Of a DNA stretch of 64,000 nt, positions 17,016 through 25,545 are shown in pieces. Below the pieces are notes generated by a model. It searched no databases. It saw nothing but the letters and a program-made list of their open reading frames with translations, and was not told the origin of the DNA. The number at the start of each line of letters is the position of its first letter. Positions within the stretch are counted from its first letter, which is position 1. The translations under genes and the position numbers were made by a program. Origin of the DNA: Hamadaea flava (lineage in GTDB: Bacteria > Actinomycetota > Actinomycetes > Mycobacteriales > Micromonosporaceae); assembly GCF_024172085.1 (NCBI RefSeq), contig NZ_JAMZDZ010000001.1, positions 8,432,001 through 8,496,000 of the forward strand, given 5' to 3'.

Positions 17016-18602
17016 ATGAGCCGCCGCCCCCTCCGCCTGGCCACGCAGACGATGCTGCTGCAGGTGGTCGTGGTCGCCATCGTGGCGGCGGCCGGCTTCG
17101 CCCTCGCCGTGCTGCTGCTGCGGTATGAGATCGAGGAGCAGTACAAGGAGCGGGTGCTCGCGATCGCGCGGTCGGTCGCGCAGGAACCCGGGCTCGGCGA
17201 TCAGGTCCGCACCGGCCGGCCCGACGTCGACGGGCCGGTCCAGGCCTACGCCGAGCGGGTCCGGGAGGCGACCGAGGCCTTGTTCGTCGTGATCACCGAC
17301 GCCGACGGCATCCGCTTCTCGCACAAGGAACCGGACCGCATCGGCCAGCGGGTCAGCACCGATCCGACCGGTCCGCTCCAGGGCAGCGAGCAAGCCAATA
17401 TCGAGCGCGGCACGCTCGGCCTGTCCGCGCGCGGCAAGGTGCCGCTGCGTGACTCGACCGGCGCCATCGTGGGCGAGGTCAGCGTCGGCATCCACGCCGA
17501 TCAAATCGGCGACCGCCTCGACCAGATCCTCCCTGGGGCCATCGGCTTCACCGTCCTCTCGCTCGCCGTCGGGGTCGGCGGAGCAGCCCTGCTCGCGGTC
17601 CGGCTCAAGCGGCGCACCCTCGGCCTCGAGCCTGCCGATCTGGCTGATCTGGTACGCGAACAGGTCGCCGTCCTCGAAGGCGTACGCGACGGGGTGCTGG
17701 CCGTCGACGTCGCCGGCCGGGTAGGGGTGTGCACCGAACAGGCCGCCAAGCTGCTGACTCAGCCGGTCACCCCGGGATCACCGGCCACCGACGAGATCCG
17801 TGCCCTCCTCGAGGACCGGTCGTCGCTGACCAGCGGGCTGCGGATGCTCGGCGAACGGGTGGTGGTGGTGACCCGGCGGCCGGTGCAGCGCGGCGGCCAG
17901 GATCTCGGCACCGTGCTGACGCTGCGCGACCACACCAACCTCGACGACATGGCCCGCGAGCTGGAGGCGACCCGTGCGTTGACGGATGCGCTGCGGGCGC
18001 AGGCGCACGAGCACACCAACCGGCTGCACACCCTCGACGGGTTGCTGCAACTGGGCGAGGTCGACCGGGCGCGGGCGTACATGCGGGAGCTGTCGGCGAC
18101 CGAGGCGGCCGGGGCGCCGCCGGGCGAGGTCGGCGACCCGTACCTGGACGGGCTGCTCGCGGCGAAGAGCGCCGTCGCCTCCGAAGCCGGGGTGAGCCTT
18201 CGGCTGGGGGAGGACACCTGGGTTCCCGGTCGGCTGACCTCGCCGCTGGACGTCGTCACCGTGTTGGGCAACCTGGTGGACAACGCGATCCGGGCGGCGG
18301 CGATGGGCGTACGCCAGCCGGGGTGGGTCGAGGTCAGCCTGCTCGCCCACGACGGCGACCTGCACGTCTACGTCGCCGACAGCGGGGACGGGGTGACGCT
18401 GCCGGATCCGTTCGCGCCGGGAGTGTCCACGAAGGACTCACCGGGCAGCGGGCTGGGACTGGCCCTGGCTCGCCGCACCGCTCGTCACCACGGCGGCGAC
18501 GTACGCCTGGGCCCGCCCGGCGAGGAAGGTGGCGCGGTCTTCGTCGCCGAGCTGCCCGGCGTGCTCAGCCCGGCCGCCGCGCTGGCCTGGGAGGCGTCGT
18601 GA
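17016..18602 (+). CDS. CitA/DcuS-type sensor histidine kinase
   Basis: A 528-residue membrane kinase. TM1 is at about 13-36 and the extracytoplasmic sCache/PAS sensor at about 37-170, with the ligand-like FSHKEPDRIG. TM2 (about 172-192) follows, then a cytoplasmic PAS, a SpoOB-type phosphoacceptor helix RAQAHEHTNRLHTLDGLLQL with the His near residue 331, and an HATPase domain with N-box LVDNAIRAA and SGDG and GSGLGLAL boxes. CitA/DcuS kinases sense small carboxylates directly outside the cell. It overlaps its regulator gene by GTGA and is divergent from the ABC importer, so it may control that importer. Confidence 0.9.
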   Translation: MSRRPLRLATQTMLLQVVVVAIVAAAGFALAVLLLRYEIEEQYKERVLAIARSVAQEPGLGDQVRTGRPDVDGPVQAYAERVREATEALFVVITDADGIRFSHKEPDRIGQRVSTDPTGPLQGSEQANIERGTLGLSARGKVPLRDSTGAIVGEVSVGIHADQIGDRLDQILPGAIGFTVLSLAVGVGGAALLAVRLKRRTLGLEPADLADLVREQVAVLEGVRDGVLAVDVAGRVGVCTEQAAKLLTQPVTPGSPATDEIRALLEDRSSLTSGLRMLGERVVVVTRRPVQRGGQDLGTVLTLRDHTNLDDMARELEATRALTDALRAQAHEHTNRLHTLDGLLQLGEVDRARAYMRELSATEAAGAPPGEVGDPYLDGLLAAKSAVASEAGVSLRLGEDTWVPGRLTSPLDVVTVLGNLVDNAIRAAAMGVRQPGWVEVSLLAHDGDLHVYVADSGDGVTLPDPFAPGVSTKDSPGSGLGLALARRTARHHGGDVRLGPPGEEGGAVFVAELPGVLSPAAALAWEAS

Positions 18603-19273
18603 TCGGCGTACTCGTCGTCGACGACGACTTCCGGGTGGCGGCGCTGCATTCGTCCTTCGTGGACAAGGTGCCGGGATTCGGCTCGGTGGGCGTCGCCCAC
18701 ACGGCCGCCGCCGCGGTCGCCGATTGTGAGCGGCTGCGCCCCGAGCTGGTGCTGCTCGACCAGTATCTGCCCGACGGTCTGGGCACCGGGATCGTCCGGC
18801 GGCTCGACGCCGACGTCATCATGCTCACCGCCGCCGGCGACGCCGGCTCCGTTCGCTCCGCGTTGTCGACCGGGGCGCTCAACTATCTGGTGAAGCCGTT
18901 CACCGCCGCCCAGCTCTGGGAACGGCTCTTGGCGTACGCCCGATTCCGCGGCCATCTGGCCGGGGACCGCGACCTGGACCAGGCCGAGATCGACCGGGCG
19001 GTGGCCATGCTGCACGACGCGGACGCGCCCACGGGCGCGCTGCCGAAGGGCCGGTCGGCGGTGACCGCGCAGCGCATCCTCGAGGCGCTGCGCGCCGCGC
19101 CGGGACCGGTCACGGCGATCGACGTGGCCGACGTGACCGGTGTCTCCCGGGCGACCGCGCAGCGGTATCTCGCGGATCTCGCGCACAGCGGGCGGATCGA
19201 GCTGAATCTGCGGTACGGATCGACCGGCCGTCCGGAGCATCTCTACCGCTGGCGTGGTGGCCGAACCGCCTGA
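18599..19273 (+). CDS. CitB/DcuR-type response regulator
   Basis: A 224-residue regulator. The receiver has the acidic DDD at 8-10 region and phospho-acceptor in LVLLDQYLPDG (about D56), with KPF near 100. The C-terminal half is the DcuR/CitB output: KGRSAVTAQRILEALRAAPGPVTAIDVADVTGVSRATAQRYLADLAHSGRIELNLRYGSTGRPEHLYRW, a winged helix-turn-helix. Start is GTG at 18599, coupled to the kinase stop. It is the cognate partner of the CitA-type kinase. Confidence 0.9.
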   Translation: MIGVLVVDDDFRVAALHSSFVDKVPGFGSVGVAHTAAAAVADCERLRPELVLLDQYLPDGLGTGIVRRLDADVIMLTAAGDAGSVRSALSTGALNYLVKPFTAAQLWERLLAYARFRGHLAGDRDLDQAEIDRAVAMLHDADAPTGALPKGRSAVTAQRILEALRAAPGPVTAIDVADVTGVSRATAQRYLADLAHSGRIELNLRYGSTGRPEHLYRWRGGRTA

Positions 19274-19282
19274 CGCGGCGGA

Positions 19283-19654
19283 TCAGGCTTCCTGCGGTTC
19301 GAGTTCGGCGAAGGCGCGCGGGCTGCGCAGGAACACCGTCAGCAGCAGTACGCCGCAGACGGCCTGCTCGATGCGAAGCCAGCCGGGGAACAGTCCCGGC
19401 AGGGCCACGATGACGACGATGGCCACCGTCATGACGCCGGACAGGATGCGCAGCCGCTTCAGCGCCGGTCGTGACCCTCTCGCGGCGCGGGCCGCGAAGT
19501 AGGTGATGGCCAGGGCGCTGAGGACGACGAGGAAGGTACGCACCCAGACGGCGTCGGTGACGATGTCGGTGTGGCCGCGCAGTGCGATGACCGCGGCGAA
19601 GGTGAGGATGCTGAGGCCGAGGTAGCCGGCCGCGAGGAGTCTGACGGTACGCAT
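19283..19654 (-). CDS. Small membrane protein (four predicted helices)
   Basis: A 123-residue protein with hydrophobic segments at about 5-25 (LLAAGYLGLSILTFAAVIAL), 37-55, 71-92 and 95-110, and an acidic tail AELEPQEA. No family recognised with certainty. It is divergent from the NarL-type kinase gene (110 bases) and convergent with the CitB-type regulator (9 bases). It could be an accessory of the neighbouring two-component system, but nothing in the sequence shows that. Confidence 0.7.
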   Translation of the reverse strand: MRTVRLLAAGYLGLSILTFAAVIALRGHTDIVTDAVWVRTFLVVLSALAITYFAARAARGSRPALKRLRILSGVMTVAIVVIVALPGLFPGWLRIEQAVCGVLLLTVFLRSPRAFAELEPQEA

Positions 19655-19764
19655 GCCGAAAAGGCTCCCGGTTTCGGCCGTCGTGGTCTTCGGCGTGGGA
19701 GTGGAGCTTGTTCTCCACCCCCGGTTGGAGGCGGCCTCCCCGGTGATCGTCGTAAGGTCGATCC

Positions 19765-20925
19765 GTGTCCACGCCAGCCGCCTTCGACGGCTCCCAGCTC
19801 CAACGGGAGCCGGTGATGCGCTGGCTGCGGCTGCTGGTGCCGGTGGTGCTGCTCGTCGTGATCTGGAGCGTCGCCACCTCCACTCCCACCCCGGGCCTGG
19901 ACGTGGTGGGCCTGGCGTTCGCCCTGTTCGTCGTCGCCAGTGCCGGCGTCGTGGCGACCCTCTGGCGGGCGAGGCCGGTTCCGCTGGTGTTCGCGGTGGG
20001 ACTGCTGGCCGCGTCGGGCGCCTTGACGTGGCTGCAATCAGGCGCCGCGATCGCCGGGATCTTCGTCGGGGTCTCGATGCTGGCGCCGCGCCTGCGCGGC
20101 CGGGCCTCGGTTCTCCTGGCGGTGCTGGCCCTGGTCTCGCTCGGGTTGCTCGCGACGACCCTGCTGCACCGGTCGGTCGCCGAGAGCCTGCTGAACGCGG
20201 TGATGATCGGCGCCTTCTACGGCATGTTCTTCCTCGCGCTGCGGCTGCGGGAGGCCCATCGTCGTACGCAGCAGTTGCTCGCCGAGCTGGAGGAGAGCCG
20301 GGCGGCGGAGGCACGCGCCGCCGGGCTGGCCGAGCGGGAGCGGCTGGCCCGCGAGATGCACGACGTCCTCGCGCATTCACTGTCCGGTCTCATCCTCCAG
20401 TTGGAAGGCGCGCGGATGCTGGCCGCCGAGGACGCCGCCGATCCACGGCTGCCGCACGCCGTCGAACGTGCGCATCACCTGGCGAAATCGGGGCTGGACG
20501 AGGCACGCCGGGCGATCGGGATGCTGCGCGGCGACGAACTGCCCGGCCCCGAAGGGCTCGGCGGGCTGGCCGCCGGTTTCACCGAAGCGCATGGGATCAC
20601 CTGCCGATACACGGTCTCCGGTGCGGCGTACGCGCTCGGCGCGGAAGCGCGGGTCGCCGTCTTCCGGGTGGCCCAGGAATCGCTGACCAACGTCACGCGC
20701 CACGCCCAGCCGGAACGGGTCGAGATGACGCTGGCGTACGAGGAGCGGCTGACCCGTCTCGTGGTCGAGGACTTCGGCGTTCCACCGCCGGCCGACGCGA
20801 CGCCCAAACCCGGCGAGGGCTACGGGCTGACCGGGATGCGGGAACGCGCCGAGCTGCTCGGCGGCTCGCTGATCACCGGCCCGACGGCGACCGGATTCCG
20901 GGTCGAGTTGGGGGTGCCGGCCTGA
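19765..20925 (+). CDS. NarL-family sensor histidine kinase (HisKA_3)
   Basis: A 386-residue kinase. The N-terminal membrane domain has about five or six helices (residues about 18-150) without a large outside loop, then a short coiled coil (ELEESRAAEARAAGLAERERLAREMHDVLAHSL), the HisKA_3 dimerisation helix with the phospho-His at about 198, and HATPase (QESLTNVTRHA). A GTG at 19765 gives the start; another GTG/ATG pair near 19813-19816 is possible. Coupled to its regulator by an ATGA-like overlap (stop 20923-20925, start 20925). Signal likely sensed within the membrane. Confidence 0.9.
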   Translation: MSTPAAFDGSQLQREPVMRWLRLLVPVVLLVVIWSVATSTPTPGLDVVGLAFALFVVASAGVVATLWRARPVPLVFAVGLLAASGALTWLQSGAAIAGIFVGVSMLAPRLRGRASVLLAVLALVSLGLLATTLLHRSVAESLLNAVMIGAFYGMFFLALRLREAHRRTQQLLAELEESRAAEARAAGLAERERLAREMHDVLAHSLSGLILQLEGARMLAAEDAADPRLPHAVERAHHLAKSGLDEARRAIGMLRGDELPGPEGLGGLAAGFTEAHGITCRYTVSGAAYALGAEARVAVFRVAQESLTNVTRHAQPERVEMTLAYEERLTRLVVEDFGVPPPADATPKPGEGYGLTGMRERAELLGGSLITGPTATGFRVELGVPA

Positions 20926-21548
20926 TGCGCGTCCTGATCGCCGACGATCAACGGGTGGTCCGCGAGGGCCTGGCCCTGGTGCTCGGGCTGCTGCCCGACG
21001 TCGAGGTCGTCGGATCGGCGGCCGACGGGGACGAGGCGGTGGCGCTGGTCGCCGAGCTGCGTCCGGACATCGTGCTGATGGATCTGCGCATGCCGCGCTG
21101 CGACGGCGTCGAGGCCACCCGGCGGCTGCGGGCGGCGTACCCGGAGGTCAAGGTCGTGGTGCTCACGACCTATTCCGACGACCGTTCGGTGCTGGAGGCG
21201 TTGCGTGCCGGAGCGCGCGGCTATCTCACGAAGGACGCCGGCGGGCAGGAGATCCACGAGGCGCTGCGGCGCGTCCACGACAATCAGGCGGTCCTGGATC
21301 CGGCCGTCCAGCACCACCTGGTGTCGGCGGTGTCCGCGCCGTCGCCGGGTTCGCTGACGCCCCGGGAGACCGAAGTCCTCACGCTCATCGCCGAAGGGCT
21401 GTCCAACACCGAGATCGCCACGCGGCTGTTCGTCACCGAGGCGACGGTGAAGACCCACATCAACCACCTGCTCGCCAAGATCGGCGTACGCGATCGGGCC
21501 CAGGCGGTCGGGTACGCGTACCAGCAGGGGCTGATCTCCGCGCCCTGA
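20925..21548 (+). CDS. NarL/FixJ response regulator
   Basis: A 207-residue regulator with receiver phospho-acceptor in DIVLMDLRMPRCDG (about D54), LTKDAGG near 105, and a LuxR-type helix-turn-helix LTPRETEVLTLIAEGLSNTEIATRLFVTEATVKTHINHLLAKIGVRDRAQAV. It is the partner of the preceding HisKA_3 kinase. Targets unknown. Confidence 0.92.
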   Translation: MRVLIADDQRVVREGLALVLGLLPDVEVVGSAADGDEAVALVAELRPDIVLMDLRMPRCDGVEATRRLRAAYPEVKVVVLTTYSDDRSVLEALRAGARGYLTKDAGGQEIHEALRRVHDNQAVLDPAVQHHLVSAVSAPSPGSLTPRETEVLTLIAEGLSNTEIATRLFVTEATVKTHINHLLAKIGVRDRAQAVGYAYQQGLISAP

Positions 21549-21624
21549 CCGGTATGGCGACTAGGTCTCTCGGGTTATCCACAGGGGATGGTGATCTTCG
21601 ATGTGACCGCCTACGGTCTGGCTC

Positions 21625-21948
21625 ATGATCGTGAACGGAGATCGGTCCGCCGCCGAGGTCCGGGTCTCCCCGGAGGTGCTGCGATCGGCGGCCGCCAGCA
21701 CGACCGAGCTGGCCGGGCAGGCGAAGAGCGCGCTGCGCGACGTGTCCGACGACATGGCGTACGCCGCCGGCGCGTTGCGGGACTGGTCGACCGGCCGGGC
21801 GCTGACCGAGCTGATGGACCTCTGGGATCGTGAGGAGACGGCGTTCGGCGGGCAGCTGACCGGCTTGGCCGACGGGCTGCAGAAGTCGGCGGACAACTAC
21901 GCGCACGCCGACGCCGCGAGCGCGGCGGACTTCGGGACGCTGCGATGA
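21625..21948 (+). CDS. ESX/WXG100-like small helical protein
   Basis: A 107-residue helical protein, no signal peptide, with VSPEVLRSAAASTTELAGQ as first helix and LTGLADGLQKSADNYAHAD as second, separated by a turn near DWSTGRAL. The helix-turn-helix hairpin and the Y-x3-D/E-like C-terminal pattern (YAHAD) resemble WXG100/EspC-type substrates of type VII secretion, though the strict WxG is not kept. It overlaps the next gene by ATGA, a pairing seen with DUF1023 proteins. Likely a chaperone or partner of that protein. Confidence 0.65.
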   Translation: MIVNGDRSAAEVRVSPEVLRSAAASTTELAGQAKSALRDVSDDMAYAAGALRDWSTGRALTELMDLWDREETAFGGQLTGLADGLQKSADNYAHADAASAADFGTLR

Positions 21949-23504
21949 CCGGCGGCTTCGTCGAGCTGCGCGACACCCGGTTCGTCGCGCTCGGTCAGGC
22001 CGCCGACGCGTGGCAGGCGTACGGGCGGCAGGCGGCCGCGCTGGAGGACCGGTCGGTGCAGACCCTCATCGGGCCGCTGCGCCGCTCGGGCTGGGCCGGC
22101 CCGGCCGCCTCGGCCGCCCTTCCGCAGGCGGACACCGTCGACGACCAGTTCGAGATCCGAGCCCGGACCGCGCGGCTGATCGACGTCGTCCTGGACGAGG
22201 CGTCGTCGCGCTTCGCCCAGCTTCAGTCGGCGCTGCACGACGAGGTCGAAGCGGCCCGGACCGCGGGGTTCCGCGTCGGCGAGGACGGCGTCGCCCGGCC
22301 CGCCCATGACGAGGACGGCTCGGCCGCCGACGCGTGGACCGACCGGATCGCGGCGGTCGTGAAACGGGCGGGACAGCTCGACGACCAGGTGGCCGGCGTA
22401 CTGGCCGGGTTGCGCCCCGACGGGCAGGGCAAGACCGGTGCCGACGACTGGAACCGGATGTCCGACGCGGCCGAAGACGTCGCCGTCTGGCTCGGCGTCG
22501 ACCCCAAACGCGTGCCCCCGCCCGGTAGCAGCCCGCAGCGGGTCGCCGACTGGTGGAAGGGCCTGAGCGACCAGCAGCGGCAGCTCTACCTCGACGCGTA
22601 CCCGCAGGTGGTCGGCAACCTCGACGGGCTGCCCGCCACCGACCGCGACACCGCCAACCGGCTGGCTCTGCGCTCGCACCTGGCCGAGCTGACCACGGGT
22701 GACGGCGACGAGCGCGACCTCGAACGCAGCCGGCGGCTGCTCGACCGGCTCGAACGCAACGAATACGGCGACCCGAACGAGCAGCTGTTCCTGCTCGGCA
22801 TCGACAACTCCGGGGACGGCCGGGCGATCGTGGCCGTCGGCAATCCCGACGACGCGGCCAACACCTGCGTGCTCGTGCCCGGCGTGGGGACGACACTGGA
22901 CGGCATGACCGGCGAGATCGACCGCGCCACCACCATGCAGCGAGGCGCGTACGCGCAAGCCGTCGGCACCGGCGAAAGCGTCAGCGTCATCGCCTGGCTC
23001 GGCTACGACGCCCCGGAAGCCGACTGGTCGGCGATCAGCCACAAGCGTGCCGAGGCCGGCGCCCCGCTGCTCGACGGATTCGTCGACGGCCTGCACGTCA
23101 CACACGGCAACGGCTCGGCCCACACCAGCGTGCTCGGCCACAGCTACGGCAGCACCGTCGTCGGCAACGCCGCGCACGACGGCAACGGCCTGGCCGCCGA
23201 CGACATCATCACCGCCGGCAGCCCCGGCATGGACGTCAACACCGTGGCCGACCTGCAGATCGACCCGCAGCACGTGTGGGCCGGCGCGGCCGAGAACGAC
23301 CCGATCGCCGGCCCGCTGGGCAGCATCTGGGGCATCCACGACAACGAGCCGACCGACCCCAGCTTCGGGGCCAACCGATTCCACGTCGACACCTCCGGCC
23401 ACAGCGGCTACTGGGCCGCCGACAGCCAGAGCCTGGCCAACATCAGCCGGGTCGTCATCGGCGACTACGACCATGTCACCCTCGACCACGGTCACGCGCC
23501 GTGA
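21945..23504 (+). CDS. DUF1023 alpha/beta-hydrolase with ESX-like N-terminal region
   Basis: A 519-residue protein. Residues 1-190 are a helical ESX-like region (GQAADAWQAYGRQAAALEDRSVQTLIGPLRRSGW), and the C-terminal half is the DUF1023 alpha/beta-hydrolase. Marks are NTCVLVPGVGTTLDG, then WLGYDAP, the nucleophile elbow GHSYGS and, near the end, a DTSGHSGYW segment that may give the His. DUF1023 proteins are frequent type VII-associated enzymes of unknown substrate. Coupled at both ends to small neighbours (ATGA and GTGA overlaps). Confidence 0.85.
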   Translation: MTGGFVELRDTRFVALGQAADAWQAYGRQAAALEDRSVQTLIGPLRRSGWAGPAASAALPQADTVDDQFEIRARTARLIDVVLDEASSRFAQLQSALHDEVEAARTAGFRVGEDGVARPAHDEDGSAADAWTDRIAAVVKRAGQLDDQVAGVLAGLRPDGQGKTGADDWNRMSDAAEDVAVWLGVDPKRVPPPGSSPQRVADWWKGLSDQQRQLYLDAYPQVVGNLDGLPATDRDTANRLALRSHLAELTTGDGDERDLERSRRLLDRLERNEYGDPNEQLFLLGIDNSGDGRAIVAVGNPDDAANTCVLVPGVGTTLDGMTGEIDRATTMQRGAYAQAVGTGESVSVIAWLGYDAPEADWSAISHKRAEAGAPLLDGFVDGLHVTHGNGSAHTSVLGHSYGSTVVGNAAHDGNGLAADDIITAGSPGMDVNTVADLQIDPQHVWAGAAENDPIAGPLGSIWGIHDNEPTDPSFGANRFHVDTSGHSGYWAADSQSLANISRVVIGDYDHVTLDHGHAP

Positions 23505-24007
23505 CCGCCCTCGTGGGCCGAACCCTCACCGCCCTGACCGTCATGATCACTCTGGCCGCCTGCACCACGAAGGACGACACGATGCCCACCGTGCCCACCG
23601 CCACCCTCGCCGACACGCAGGCCCAGGTGCAGAGCCGGCTGACCACGATCGTCGCCGCGCTCGCCGTGGCGGCCCCGGCGGCCGGTCACGACCCCACCCA
23701 GGCCAAGATCGGACCCGCGCCGTGCGGCGGCAGCGGGCCCGAATACCAGGTCACCGCCACCGACAGCGTCCTGCTCGACGGGGCACAGCACCGCGTCGCG
23801 CTCGCGGCTCTGCGCGACCAGCTCACCAGCCACGGGTACGCCGTCAGCAGCAGCCATGATTTCGGCGACGGCGTCGGCGGTGAACTCAACCTGCGCGACG
23901 AGGCCGGATACACCGCCACCGTCAGCAGCGGCAAAGGCAACCACGGGCTCGCCGTCATCGTGGTCTCCCCGTGCTACCGGACACCCGACGGCGACTATCC
24001 CGGTTGA
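23501..24007 (+). CDS. Small lipoprotein linked to DUF1023 gene
   Basis: A 168-residue predicted lipoprotein starting at GTG 23501, which overlaps the DUF1023 stop. The signal is hydrophobic LTALTVMITLA with lipobox LAAC (Cys about 21). The mature domain has two Cys (CGGSGPEYQ and VVSPCYR) that could form a disulfide, and a segment LRDQLTSHGYAVSSSHDFGDGVGGELNLRDEAGYTATV. The family is not recognised by name; similar small lipoproteins often follow DUF1023 genes. Likely anchored outside the membrane with the DUF1023 product. Confidence 0.75.
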   Translation: MTALVGRTLTALTVMITLAACTTKDDTMPTVPTATLADTQAQVQSRLTTIVAALAVAAPAAGHDPTQAKIGPAPCGGSGPEYQVTATDSVLLDGAQHRVALAALRDQLTSHGYAVSSSHDFGDGVGGELNLRDEAGYTATVSSGKGNHGLAVIVVSPCYRTPDGDYPG

Positions 24008-24022
24008 GCGATCCCACGGGGT

Positions 24023-25087
24023 TCACCAGCTGATCCCGGCCGCCACCGGAAGATGATCGCTGCTGGTGGCCGGCAGAACCCAGGAGGCCGTCGGCTTCAA
24101 GCCTCTGACCAGGATCTGATCGATCCGCACCACCGGGAACGCCGCCGGCCAGCTGAAGCCGAAGCCGTCGCCGGCGCTGGTCTGGGCCGAGGTCATCTGC
24201 GCGGTGACTCCGGCGAAGGCACGGTCGTCCACGGTGCCGTTCATGTCTGCGAGCAACATCACCCGCGGGTTCTGCTCGGCAGCGAGGGCCGCACCGAGCG
24301 CCTGCGCGTTCCTGTCCCGCGAGTCCGTCGAGAAACCCACCTCGGGTGTCACCCGCGCGGATCCCAGGTGAGCCACATACACCGCCAGCGGACCATGGTC
24401 GGTGACGACCGTGGCACGGAGCGCCCGCAGGTAGGTCAGCGTGACCTCGGCCGGCTTCGTGCTCGCCAGCGGCCCGGCATCCTGCTGGGTGTCGACCGGC
24501 TGCACGTCCGACAGCGGCAGCTTGCTCCACAGCCCGACGGTCCCCAGCACCTCATGATGCGGGTACGCCTCCGCCAGCCCCCGCTCGTACGTGCCCAGGT
24601 CCTGCTCGGTCAGCTCGACCAGGGCCAGCACGTCCACCCCGGTGGCGGCCAGCTCGCGGGCGGTGCCGGCCGGGTCGGGATTCTCCGCGCCGACGTTGTG
24701 CTCGGCCACCGTGAGGTCGCTGCCGGGGTGGGATTTGTCGCCGAGCAGTGGGCCGAAGAGGCTCAGCCACACCACGACGGGCAGCAGCAACGCGGCCAGG
24801 GCGGAGGCGGATCGGCGCCACAACGCCCCGGCCAGCAGCACCGGAACGAACGCGCCCAGCCAGGGCAGGAAGGTCTCCACCAGGCTGCCGATGTTCCCGA
24901 CCCGATTGGGGACTTGCCCGTGCAGCAGCAGGAGCAGGCCCAGCAACAGGGCCAGGGCGGCGAGCACCAGGCCGCGCTTCCACGGTCCCGGCCGGAGGAC
25001 GGCGCGGATGCGCGTTTGCCAGGTCACCGAGCCGGCCTCGCGGCGGCCGATGTCCTGCCTGGTCTGTGCCGTGTCCACCTGCGTCAT
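24023..25087 (-). CDS. Endonuclease/exonuclease/phosphatase (EEP) family membrane protein
   Basis: A protein of about 354 residues. Three hydrophobic helices (about 35-125) form an N-terminal membrane part, followed by an EEP catalytic domain: LTVAEHNVGAENPDP (first motif with Asn), VDVLALVELTEQDL (metal-binding Glu), VYVAHLGSARV (His), LLADMNGTVDD (D-x-N) and the C-terminal TSSDHLPV (D-H). All catalytic positions of the DNase-I-like fold are present, so it is probably active as a nuclease or phosphodiesterase facing outside. ATG 25087 is chosen; a GTG 9 bases upstream is possible. Convergent with the lipoprotein gene. Confidence 0.85.
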   Translation of the reverse strand: MTQVDTAQTRQDIGRREAGSVTWQTRIRAVLRPGPWKRGLVLAALALLLGLLLLLHGQVPNRVGNIGSLVETFLPWLGAFVPVLLAGALWRRSASALAALLLPVVVWLSLFGPLLGDKSHPGSDLTVAEHNVGAENPDPAGTARELAATGVDVLALVELTEQDLGTYERGLAEAYPHHEVLGTVGLWSKLPLSDVQPVDTQQDAGPLASTKPAEVTLTYLRALRATVVTDHGPLAVYVAHLGSARVTPEVGFSTDSRDRNAQALGAALAAEQNPRVMLLADMNGTVDDRAFAGVTAQMTSAQTSAGDGFGFSWPAAFPVVRIDQILVRGLKPTASWVLPATSSDHLPVAAGISW

Positions 25088-25185
25088 GGGGACCACTTCA
25101 GCAGCCGGCGTGTTACCAGGGTGTGAGCGATCACCGTGACCGGACGCGGGCTTGACCTGCCCTCATGACGCGCCGTGAGGCAAAA

Positions 25186-25217
25186 GTCGCGGGGCCGGCC
25201 TCGGCCGGCCCCGCGAC
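25186..25217 (-). terminator. Intrinsic terminator of the cold-shock gene
   Basis: Perfect 15-base GC-rich arms (25186-25200 and 25203-25217), followed on the minus strand by TTTTG, starting 9 bases after the csp stop codon. Confidence 0.92.
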
Positions 25218-25225
25218 GATCTATG

Positions 25226-25429
25226 CTAAATGGCGGTGACGTTGTCCGCCTGCGGGCCCTTCTGTCCTTGCTTGACCTCGAACTGGACCTTCTGGCCCTC
25301 GTCGAGCTGCCGGTAGCCACTGCTGGCAATGGCTGAGTAGTGCACGAAAACGTCAGGGCCGCCGTCGTCCTGCTGGATGAAGCCGAACCCCTTGTCGGCG
25401 TTGAACCACTTCACGGTTCCCGTTGCCAT
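25226..25429 (-). CDS. cspA: Cold-shock protein (CspA family)
   Basis: A 67-residue single cold-shock domain: [20 protein letters not shown] contains RNP1 (KGFGFI), and DVFVHYSAI is RNP2. It binds single-stranded RNA/DNA as a chaperone. Followed by a strong intrinsic terminator, so expressed alone. Divergent from the methyltransferase gene. Confidence 0.97.
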   Translation of the reverse strand: MATGTVKWFNADKGFGFIQQDDGGPDVFVHYSAIASSGYRQLDEGQKVQFEVKQGQKGPQADNVTAI

Positions 25430-25545
25430 GTGCCGTCTCCCATTCGGGTGCGGAATTTAGACCTGCGAAAGAGAACGAAGGCCGTATCACTTTGACCAGT
25501 CCGCACCCGTCCACCGTAGCCCCACATCGAGTCGAAGGGGGCATC

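Noticed and set aside
21897-23495. 532-codon minus-strand frame over the DUF1023 gene
   Set aside because: Val/Gly/Asp-rich antisense shadow; the DUF1023 frame has a GxSxG elbow and coupled neighbours.
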